This document shows positions 8,768-15,637 of a DNA stretch of 64,000 nucleotides, piece by piece (within the stretch, counting starts at the first letter, position 1; each line of letters opens with the position of its first letter). The translations under genes and the position numbers were made by a program. Below the pieces are notes generated by a model, which worked only from the letters and a program-made list of their open reading frames with translations, was not told the DNA's origin and ran no database searches. Source of the stretch: Myxococcales bacterium (GTDB taxonomy: Bacteria > Myxococcota_A > Polyangia > Haliangiales > Haliangiaceae); assembly GCA_016720595.1 (NCBI GenBank), contig JADKKI010000035.1, positions 42,145 to 106,144 of the forward strand, given 5' to 3'.

Positions 8768-9376
8768 ATGGGGAGAGACGCGGTCCTGAACAGCAGCGCG
8801 GCGCGGTTGTGGAAGCTGATCGACGAGCGGATCAAGGTCGGTGCCGACACCACCGCGATCGACCAGCGGATCTGGGATCTGTTCGGCGAGGAGTGGTCGA
8901 TCATGTTCACCGATCTCGCCGGGTTCTCGCGGCAGGTGGCGAAGTTCGGGATCATCCACTTCCTGCAGGTGATCCACGAGCAGAAGCAGCTGCTGCTGCC
9001 GATCGTGGAGAAGCACGATGGCGTGCTGATCAAGATCGAGGCGGACAGCTTCCTCATCCTGTTCAAGAAGCCCACCGGTGCGATCGCGTGTGCGATCGAG
9101 ATGCAGCGCGTGTGTCAGGCCACGAACAAGCGGCGCTCGCCCGAGGAGCACATCGTGCTGTGCGTGGGGCTCGGCCACGGTCGGCTGCTCAAGGTCGGCG
9201 ACGAGGACGTCTATGGCCACGAGGTCAACCTCGCGAGCAAGCTCGGCGAGGACACCGCCGAGGGCAACGAGATCCTCGCGACCAATGCGGTCCGCGCGGC
9301 CACGCCCGAGCTGACGTGGGAGGAGGTCGCCGCGGACTACGCCGGCGAGACCACGTGCTGGCGGATGCGCTACTGA
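8768..9376 (+). CDS. Class III adenylate/guanylate cyclase domain protein
   Basis: A 202-residue cytosolic protein, essentially one class III cyclase catalytic domain with a short helical N-terminus. The first metal-binding Asp lies in MFTDLAGFSRQV near residue 47 and the second in IKIEADSFLILF near residue 95, preceded by the purine-contacting Lys. The transition-state segment reads GHEVNLASKL: the Asn is present, but the usual Arg four residues later is Lys. It could be active with altered efficiency, or be a nucleotide-binding relic. It follows the propeller lipoprotein by 9 nt, so the two are likely co-transcribed. The product (cAMP or cGMP) cannot be decided safely. Confidence 0.8.
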   Translation: MGRDAVLNSSAARLWKLIDERIKVGADTTAIDQRIWDLFGEEWSIMFTDLAGFSRQVAKFGIIHFLQVIHEQKQLLLPIVEKHDGVLIKIEADSFLILFKKPTGAIACAIEMQRVCQATNKRRSPEEHIVLCVGLGHGRLLKVGDEDVYGHEVNLASKLGEDTAEGNEILATNAVRAATPELTWEEVAADYAGETTCWRMRY

Positions 9377-9384
9377 GCGTGAGG

Positions 9385-9730
9385 GGGCCAGCGTCGCCTC
9401 TAACCCCCCCGGGCCGGCCCCCCGGGGCCCCCCCCCGGGGCGGCCCCCCCCCCCACCCACCCCGCCCCTGGCCGCTCCCCCCCCCAAGTCCGCGGCGCGC
9501 GGGCCGCCGGCCGCCCCCCGCCGGGGGGGCCTCGTCCGTCCGGCGGCAGTTGGGCTGCCGCGGCGGGGGGGGCCCCCGGCGGGCCCCCCGCCGCGGGCGC
9601 CTGTGAAGCGCCCGGGCAGCCCCGGGCCCCCCCAGCGGGCGGCCCCGGCGGCCTCCCCAACCCCGCCCGGCCCAACCGGCGGGGGGGGGGCGGGGCGGCG
9701 GCGCGCCCCGCAGCGTCGTCGGCTGGCTCG
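9385..9730. other. G/C homopolymer block of doubtful sequence quality
   Basis: About 340 bases consist almost only of runs of G and C, with A and T nearly absent between roughly 9405 and 9700. Composition returns to normal abruptly at both ends. No reading frame on either strand gives a recognisable protein; the frames give runs of Pro, Gly, Arg and Ala. Just after it (9718-9800) one frame gives a short hydrophobic stretch, VILLSTIAAM, which may be the end of a damaged membrane-protein gene. The block could be a base-calling or assembly failure hiding a short gene. Confidence 0.6.
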
Positions 9731-9816
9731 GCGCGGTGATCCTGCTCTCGACGATCGCGGCCATGGGGGCTCTACATGGGTCCGCGCGACGCATTCGGCG
9801 TGAGATAACTCGCGGC

Positions 9817-10371
9817 ATGCGGATCGCAGCCGTCGTCGTTCTCGCCTTCGCGGCGTGTGGACCTGCCGAGAAGGGCGAGCCCGGCGCCAAGGGCGATCCC
9901 GGTGCGATGGGCGCCGCGGGCCCGATCGGCTCGCCGGGCACCACCGGGCAGGACATCGTCGAGGGCCTCGGCACCGGTCAGCTCGCGGTCACGCCGGCGA
10001 CGAACTACACGCTGATCCCTGGGCTCTCGGTCAGCGTGAACGTGCCCGCGAACGCGAAGGTCAACGTCGCCACCAACGGCGGCGTCCAGTGCGCCGCGCT
10101 TGGCACCGCCTACGCGGTCGTCGATGTCGCGATCTTCATCGATGGCTCGATCACCACCTCCCAGCGCCGCGTGGTGGCGGCGAACACCACGGCGGTCGCG
10201 CAGATGATCGCGAACTGGGCGTTCGGCCGTTCGTTCCTCCTCGGCACCGGGCCGCACACCATCGACGTGCGCGCCGCCGGCGCCGATCCGGGCTCCGCGA
10301 CGGCCAACGTCTCGTCGGCCGCGGCGCCGCAGCTTCAGGGCGTGCTGACGGTGACCACGCTCAAGCAGTGA
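9817..10371 (+). CDS. Collagen-like lipoprotein
   Basis: A 184-residue secreted lipoprotein. The signal is RIAAVVVLAFAAC, with lipobox FAAC. It is followed directly by about nine Gly-X-Y triplets (GEPGAKGDPGAMGAAGP and on), a short collagen-like stalk. The remaining 140 residues form a beta-rich globular part with paired strands and Thr/Val/Ala repeats (NYTLIPGLSVSVNVPANAKV, then RVVAANTTAVAQM), ending LTVTTLKQ. The layout suggests a trimeric surface adhesin or fibre tip. The ATG is preceded by GATAAC ending 7 nt before it. It converges with the esterase gene, 3 nt apart. Confidence 0.75.
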   Translation: MRIAAVVVLAFAACGPAEKGEPGAKGDPGAMGAAGPIGSPGTTGQDIVEGLGTGQLAVTPATNYTLIPGLSVSVNVPANAKVNVATNGGVQCAALGTAYAVVDVAIFIDGSITTSQRRVVAANTTAVAQMIANWAFGRSFLLGTGPHTIDVRAAGADPGSATANVSSAAAPQLQGVLTVTTLKQ

Positions 10372-10374
10372 TCG

Positions 10375-12729
10375 CTACGGGATGACCTGCGCGTCGGACG
10401 GCTTCTTCGTGCGGTACGTCGCGTCGATGTGATCCATCAGCTCGAGGAAGTTGGTCTCCATCCGGGCCTTCCCGCCGAGCGGAGCGTCCGTGTAGAACGT
10501 GCCGCCCTCGCAGCCGTCCCCCGTGGGATCGACGGGCACGCCATCGATCTGCGGGCGGCAGCGGCCATCGACGTAGACGATGATGAACTTCTGGAACCGG
10601 TACTCGATCGGCTGATCGGCGGTCATGTAGTTCGCGAACACGGCCGACAGCTCCGAGAGGCCCTGCGGATCCATGCCGTAGCCGTGGAGGAAGTAGACGA
10701 CCGGGTAGCGCTTCCCGGCGTTCTCGGGCGCGTTGTAGCCGGGCGGCAGGAACAGGCCGAACGGGCTGACGCGGCCGGTGGCGACCGAGGTGTAGGTCAG
10801 GCCGTTGCTGATGTCGCCGCCCTCGAGCGTGTCGTCGCGATCGCCGTCGGGCCATTGCTTGTCGAGCCACGCGAACGCGGTGGTGGCGCGGCTGACCAGC
10901 TGCACCGCAGTGCCGACGTGCCGGCCATCGCCCTTCATGATCTCGCTCGCCGAGGCATCCGGGTTGCCGTAGCGGAGGTAGCCGTGCTTCGGGAGATCCA
11001 GCCACGGCACCTCGGTGAAGTCGTACGTGTTGTCGCTCGACGAGCCGGTCAGCACGGCGAACCCGTCGTACACGCCGAACGGCGCCTGGTACTTCGCCAT
11101 CAGCCCACCGACGGTGACGTTGGCGGCGAGCGAGTTGTTGAGGAAGTCCCGGATGCCGGCGTCGAACCACAGGGAGAAGTGGTTACGCTGCGCGGCGGTC
11201 AGCTTCTCGAAGTTCTTGAGAAAGTCGCTCTTGTACCAGTTGGCGACATTGGGGGAGAGGTCCCACTTCCCGTTGCCCTCGCCGAAGTCGTAGCAACCGG
11301 AGACGCCCACCGCCATCTGGCAGGTCGAGGCCACACCGTCGAGGCCGACGTCCTCGAACGGCTCGCCCGGGTCGAAGTCATCGTTGCCCTCGGTGCCGAG
11401 CGGGTTGCGCAGGTAGTGGTAGTCGTCGTGGTTCGGATCGGGGTTGGTGGCCGCGTTGTAGCCGGGCTCGTCCTTGTCGGCCTTGCCATCGGTGCCCACG
11501 TCGCCGAACGGCTCGAACGCGTTGGTCACGATCGGCTCGCCCGCATCGCGCTTGCCGTTGCTGTTGAGATCCACGGCGAGCAGCACCTCGGCCGGATCGG
11601 TCGCCGGGATGCTCGGATCGAACACCGCGTTGCCGAGCGTGGGGCCATCGTTGCCGTCGCAGAACGTGATCACGGGCTTGTCGCCCAGCGGGTTGAACTC
11701 GCGATCGAAGAAGTTGTTGAGCACGAGCGGGTTCGCGCAGCGCTGCACGGTGGGCTGGGAGAAGTACGAGAACGGCACGCCGGGCGGCGAGTACGGATTC
11801 TCGAGGTTGTAGAGCGCCGGGTTGGACAGCGAGCGCGCGAGATCGCGCGAGGCCCTCATGTAGAGGCCGCGCTTGAGCGTCAGGCCCACGCCATCGCCGG
11901 GCTGGGTGATCATGTGCTCGAAGTCCGCGGTGATCTCGTACTGATCCTTGCGCGTGGACGGCTTCGGGCACAGCTGGCCGATGTTGCCCTTGCCGGCGGC
12001 CTGGTCGGCGGCGGTGCAGAAGCCGCCGAACAGGTAGTCGCGCACCATGCCGAGCACGTAGACCATCGAGGGGCCGGGGTCTCCGCCGATGTCGGCGATC
12101 GTGTCGAACCGCTCGGGGTGGCGCAGCGCCACCGAGGCCGAGGCGAACCCGCCCATCGAGATCCCGACGATCGCGTTCCACGCGAACCGCTGGGTCTCCG
12201 GGGTCCCGGCATCGACCTTCGCCACGACCTGATAGGTGGTCAGCTCACCGGCGCGGAAGCTGGCCCGCGACGCATACGCATCGTCATCGACGAGGAGCTT
12301 GTTGGAGACCGCCGGGAAGAACGCCGCGGCCTGGCCGGCGCGCTTGGCGACGATCTGGACGTGGCGGCGGCCACCCTGCGCGGGGAGGCGCTTGGCCTTG
12401 TACGGCAGCGTCAGCACGAACGGGCGATCTGACCACGTGCCCTCGGCGCCGAACGTGACGGCAGGGCCGAGCGCGACATAGCCGTCGGGGACGATGTCCT
12501 CGGCGCAGTTGATCGTGACCTCGCCCGTGGGAACGGTGGTGTGCGCCTCGGCAGCGATCGCGGCGCCCCGGAGGTCCTTGCCGCTGCCGGCCGTGACCTC
12601 GACGCTGCTCCCAGCGCTGAGCGTGCCGTTCGTGCCATCGCCACAGGTGAGGGTGGTGGTCCCGGAGTCATCGCCGCAACCGACGACGAGCAGCGCGACC
12701 GAAACGACAACGAGACGGATCCCCGGCAT
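10375..12729 (-). CDS. Lipoprotein with ZU5-like and rearranged alpha/beta-hydrolase (esterase) regions
   Basis: A 784-residue protein with a lipobox near residue 18 (LLVVGC). Residues about 40-112 resemble a ZU5 domain (VALGPAVTFGAEGTW, then VLTLPY). At 186-193 comes a nucleophile elbow, IVGISMGG, with Ser191, followed by HPERFDTIADIGG. Around residues 375-460 there are several EF-hand-like calcium loops (DLNSNGKRDAGEP, DVGTDGKADKDEP). The oxyanion-type motif VVYFLHGYG sits near residue 682, close to the C-terminus, and the protein ends MDHIDATYRTKKPSDAQVIP. In esterase-D-like enzymes the HGxG segment comes before the GxSxG segment, so the order is inverted here. The start is the ATG before the signal peptide. 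It is probably a cell-surface esterase; the substrate is unknown. Confidence 0.75.
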   Translation of the reverse strand: MPGIRLVVVSVALLVVGCGDDSGTTTLTCGDGTNGTLSAGSSVEVTAGSGKDLRGAAIAAEAHTTVPTGEVTINCAEDIVPDGYVALGPAVTFGAEGTWSDRPFVLTLPYKAKRLPAQGGRRHVQIVAKRAGQAAAFFPAVSNKLLVDDDAYASRASFRAGELTTYQVVAKVDAGTPETQRFAWNAIVGISMGGFASASVALRHPERFDTIADIGGDPGPSMVYVLGMVRDYLFGGFCTAADQAAGKGNIGQLCPKPSTRKDQYEITADFEHMITQPGDGVGLTLKRGLYMRASRDLARSLSNPALYNLENPYSPPGVPFSYFSQPTVQRCANPLVLNNFFDREFNPLGDKPVITFCDGNDGPTLGNAVFDPSIPATDPAEVLLAVDLNSNGKRDAGEPIVTNAFEPFGDVGTDGKADKDEPGYNAATNPDPNHDDYHYLRNPLGTEGNDDFDPGEPFEDVGLDGVASTCQMAVGVSGCYDFGEGNGKWDLSPNVANWYKSDFLKNFEKLTAAQRNHFSLWFDAGIRDFLNNSLAANVTVGGLMAKYQAPFGVYDGFAVLTGSSSDNTYDFTEVPWLDLPKHGYLRYGNPDASASEIMKGDGRHVGTAVQLVSRATTAFAWLDKQWPDGDRDDTLEGGDISNGLTYTSVATGRVSPFGLFLPPGYNAPENAGKRYPVVYFLHGYGMDPQGLSELSAVFANYMTADQPIEYRFQKFIIVYVDGRCRPQIDGVPVDPTGDGCEGGTFYTDAPLGGKARMETNFLELMDHIDATYRTKKPSDAQVIP

Positions 12730-12837
12730 GTGGGGCGGCAGCGTACACATAGACGGCCGAAACTCCACCACAAACGGATCGCGCGTGAGCTGGGTCAAAA
12801 CTTGCCCGGGCCGCGCCGATCCGTAGTGTCGAGGACG

Positions 12838-13161
12838 GTGCCCAAGGCGTTCGCTGATATGCACGTGCCCCCCGCGCTTCGCCGCTGGAGCGCACGGTTC
12901 GGGCTCGCGTTGATCGTGGCGATCGCCATCGGGTATCTGCCGGGCCAGGCCCTTCGCAAGGACCCGCGCACCGTCAAGCTCCACACCCAGCTCGACGAGC
13001 TTGGTGTCGAGGCCCGCGAGCTGGCCGATCGCAACGCGGTCCTGGTGCGGGAGATCGAGGCGCTGCGCTCCGACGTCGGCGCGATCGAGGATCGCGCCCG
13101 CGCCGATCTCGGGATGGTCTACCCCGACGAGATCGTGCTGCGCGTGCAGGAGGCACCATGA
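12838..13161 (+). CDS. ftsB: FtsB/DivIC-type septum formation initiator
   Basis: A 107-residue bitopic membrane protein. A short cytoplasmic N-terminus leads into one membrane helix (FGLALIVAIAIGYLPGQAL) and then a coiled coil (LHTQLDELGVEARELADRNAVLVREIEAL), ending in the family signature for this part, EDRARADLGMVYPDEIVLRV. FtsB joins FtsL and FtsQ at the division site. The GTG at 12838 is preferred because TTGCCC-N16-TAGTGT ends 8 nt before it; the ATG at 12859 is the alternative. The stop overlaps the start of the GGDEF gene (ATGA). No other division gene is beside it. Confidence 0.84.
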   Translation: MPKAFADMHVPPALRRWSARFGLALIVAIAIGYLPGQALRKDPRTVKLHTQLDELGVEARELADRNAVLVREIEALRSDVGAIEDRARADLGMVYPDEIVLRVQEAP

Positions 13162-15398
13162 TGCCGCTGCATCGCGCGTTGCGGCGGGCCGTCAAGGTCT
13201 CGGTCGGGGCCGCCGCCGGTGCGATCGCCTGCGCCGTGGTCGGGGTGGGCGGTGCCGATGGCGCGGCCGTGCTGTCCGCGAAGCCGAGCCTGCCGATGAC
13301 CATGGTCGTCGTCGCGGTGGCGGCGCTGGTCGCGATGGCGGTGATCCGCCGTGTGCAGTTCGCGCCGCCCTCGTCGCGGGCCCAGCGCGTCTCGTTCTGG
13401 CTCGCCGCCGCGGGAGATCTCGCCGATCTCGAGCTCGCGCTGACCTTGGTCGCGGGCGGGCACGTGGTGATCGCGGTGACCGGTGGCCTGACCTCGCCCG
13501 CGTATCCCGTGCTCTACGGGCTCGTGGCGTTCGCGATGACCGTACTCGCGCGCCCCGGCGCCTATGCCACGCTCGGCGCGGCGATCCTTCTCGAGGGCGC
13601 GCTGCTCGCGCGGACGGGGATCAACGAGCGCACGGTGCTCTCGGCCGGGCTCCACGGCGTGTTCCTGATGGGCGCGGCCGCCGCGCACGTGCTGCTGCTC
13701 CGCGGCCTGACCGCGCGTTACCGCCGGCGCCGCGCGGCCCGGCTCGACGAGGAACTGGTGGCGCTCCGCGAGTCCGCGAAGGACTACCGCCTGATCGCCG
13801 CCGCGCTCGGGCCCTCGAGCCGAGCGCCACGCCCGCGTGACGAGGAGGAGCGCCTGCTCGCGATCGGCGGCGTTGGCATGATCGGCGACTCGGCGAGCTG
13901 GGTGCTGTCCACGCTCAAGAACTCCCTCGGTGCGCGCACCGTGGCGCTGCTGTGGATCGATGACGACGGCGAGCGGGTCAAGCTCAAGGAGGTGGCCTCC
14001 GATGCGGATGACATCACCGAGACGCCTCGGCTCCCGAACGCTGGTGTGCTGGGGGCGATCATCCGTGATCGCGCGCCGCTCCTCGTCGCCGCCACCAAGC
14101 CCGGCCAGCTGCCGTACTACGACGGCGGGCGCGCGGGCGTGGCGCTGGTCGCCGTGCCGATCATCGAAGGTGGCCACCTCCGCGGCATCCTCGCCGCCGA
14201 TCGCGACGCGCCGTTCACCGAGGCCGATCGCGATCTCCTCGCCGATGCGAGCGCGCAGGTGCTGCGGGTGGTGCAGTCCGAGCAGGTGTTCCGCGCCGTC
14301 GAGCGCGCGAAGTACGAGCACGAGCGGTTCTATCAGGCCACCGCGATGCTCGGCCGTGCGCTGACCCCCGAGCAGGTGATGGAGACCGCGTTCGATGCCG
14401 CCGCGGCGATCTGCGAGTTCGATGCGGCCGCGATCGCGATGTACGAGAAGGATCTCAAGCGCCACCGGATCACCGCCGTGCGGATCCAGCCGGGCGGCGA
14501 GGGCCTCGTCGATCCCGCGCAGCTCAAGGACCTCGAGTTCAAGGACAACGCGGGCCTCGCCTCGATGGTGGTCAAGAACCGGCACTACCTGCCTTCGGGC
14601 GGCGAGCCGCGCGAGGTGTCCGCGCCGATCTACACGCGCAAGGTGAAGATCGAGGACGCGAAGTCCCTGCTGGTGCTGCCACTGCTGTGCGCGGACGAGC
14701 CGGTCGGGACCCTGACCCTGGTGGCGCGCGCGGAGAAGCGGTTCGGCAAGGACGTGCGCGAGATGCTCGCGGTGATCGCGAACCAGGTCGCGGTCTCCCT
14801 CGAGAACGGCTTCCTGTACCGGAAGATGGAGACGATGGCGACCACGGACGGCCTGACCGGGCTGACCAATCACCGGACGTTCCAGACCAAGTTCGCGGAC
14901 ATGCTCGAGCGTGCCGAGCGCCACGGCCACAAGGTCGCGGTGCTGCTGTGCGACGTCGACTTCTTCAAGAAGGTCAACGACGGCTACGGGCACCCCGTCG
15001 GCGACGAGGTGCTGCGCCGCGTCGCGCGCGTGCTGCAGGAAGTGCCCCGCAAGATCGATGTGTCCGCGCGCTACGGTGGCGAGGAGTTCGCGGTGCTTCT
15101 CGACAACGTCGATGTCGCGCAGGCCAAGGCCGTGGCCGACCGGATCCGGATCGAGATCTCGAAGGTCGTGGTCGACACCGAGAAGGGACCGCTCTCGGTC
15201 ACCGAGTCCGTCGGCGTGGCCGCGTTCCCCGAGGATGGCCGCGATCGCGCGACCTTGATCGAGCGCGCCGACCTCGCCCTCTATCACGCAAAGCACACCG
15301 GTCGAAACCGGGTGGTGACCTGGGCCGAGGCGCTGGCAGCGAAGACGCAGGGCCCGCAGAAGGTCGTGGACTCGGGCAAGACCGCCCGCGCCAGCTGA
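13158..15398 (+). CDS. Membrane GAF-GGDEF diguanylate cyclase
   Basis: A 746-residue protein. The first 190 residues hold several membrane segments (for example MTMVVVAVAALVAMAVI). Two GAF-like sensor regions follow, at about 240-380 and 390-550. The C-terminal 170 residues are a full GGDEF domain: DGLTGLTNHRTF, DVDFFKKVNDGYGHPVGDEVL, the catalytic ARYGGEEF near residue 639, and YHAKHTGRN at the end. The inhibitory I-site RKID lies exactly five residues before GGEEF, so product feedback is expected. It should make cyclic di-GMP in response to signals read by the GAF domains. It overlaps ftsB by 4 nt, so division and c-di-GMP genes are coupled here, which is unusual. Confidence 0.92.
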   Translation: MMPLHRALRRAVKVSVGAAAGAIACAVVGVGGADGAAVLSAKPSLPMTMVVVAVAALVAMAVIRRVQFAPPSSRAQRVSFWLAAAGDLADLELALTLVAGGHVVIAVTGGLTSPAYPVLYGLVAFAMTVLARPGAYATLGAAILLEGALLARTGINERTVLSAGLHGVFLMGAAAAHVLLLRGLTARYRRRRAARLDEELVALRESAKDYRLIAAALGPSSRAPRPRDEEERLLAIGGVGMIGDSASWVLSTLKNSLGARTVALLWIDDDGERVKLKEVASDADDITETPRLPNAGVLGAIIRDRAPLLVAATKPGQLPYYDGGRAGVALVAVPIIEGGHLRGILAADRDAPFTEADRDLLADASAQVLRVVQSEQVFRAVERAKYEHERFYQATAMLGRALTPEQVMETAFDAAAAICEFDAAAIAMYEKDLKRHRITAVRIQPGGEGLVDPAQLKDLEFKDNAGLASMVVKNRHYLPSGGEPREVSAPIYTRKVKIEDAKSLLVLPLLCADEPVGTLTLVARAEKRFGKDVREMLAVIANQVAVSLENGFLYRKMETMATTDGLTGLTNHRTFQTKFADMLERAERHGHKVAVLLCDVDFFKKVNDGYGHPVGDEVLRRVARVLQEVPRKIDVSARYGGEEFAVLLDNVDVAQAKAVADRIRIEISKVVVDTEKGPLSVTESVGVAAFPEDGRDRATLIERADLALYHAKHTGRNRVVTWAEALAAKTQGPQKVVDSGKTARAS

Positions 15399-15409
15399 CC
15401 GGGCCGCCT

Positions 15410-15553
15410 CTAGCGGCAGCGCTTGTCGCAGACCCGCCGGCCGTGCTCCCACCAGCAATCGGTGCGGCAGGGGCGATTCCGAGCCCGGACGAAGCATCCC
15501 GCGAGGGTGGCGGCGACCATGGTCAACATCAGGAACAGGGCGATCTTCCTCAT
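15410..15553 (-). CDS. Small Cys-rich lipoprotein, 47 residues
   Basis: A short frame reads MRKIALFLMLTMVAATLAGC, then FVRARNRPCRTDCWWEHGRR and VCDKRCR, followed by TAG. It has a textbook lipoprotein signal (Lys/Arg start, hydrophobic core, lipobox LAGC) and a mature part of 28 residues, basic and with five cysteines counting the lipidated one. An AGGAA site lies 3-4 nt before the ATG. The coherent signal peptide on a short frame makes it likely to be real. It converges with the GGDEF gene, 11 nt apart, and diverges from kinase 1. The function is unknown; metal or heme binding by the WW and Cys residues is only a guess. Confidence 0.72.
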   Translation of the reverse strand: MRKIALFLMLTMVAATLAGCFVRARNRPCRTDCWWEHGRRVCDKRCR

Positions 15554-15600
15554 CTGTTCCTGAGTACCCGCACCCACAGCCAATGGTTAAACCGCGGGGT

Positions 15601-15629
15601 TTGACTCACCGACGAGGGCACCGGACAAT
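15601..15629 (+). promoter_or_regulatory. Promoter of kinase 1 (leaderless type)
   Basis: TTGACT at 15601-15606 and GACAAT at 15624-15629 are separated by 17 nt, a good sigma-70-type pair for this GC content. The -10 ends 8 nt before the GTG at 15638, so transcription should begin at or next to the start codon. Confidence 0.6.
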
Positions 15630-15637
15630 CCCCTTGG

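Noticed and set aside
9817-10371. Collagen-like protein as a phage tail fibre
   Set aside because: It has a lipoprotein signal and no phage genes around it.
10429-12432. A long open frame (667 codons) antisense to the esterase gene
   Set aside because: Very GC-rich codons give long antisense frames. It encodes Arg/Val/Asp-rich sequence without domains, while the minus strand has a signal peptide and hydrolase motifs.
13119-15497. Long antisense frame opposite the GGDEF gene
   Set aside because: It is a mirror of GGDEF codon bias, rich in His/Arg/Gly/Leu with no domain; the plus strand has a complete GGDEF domain.
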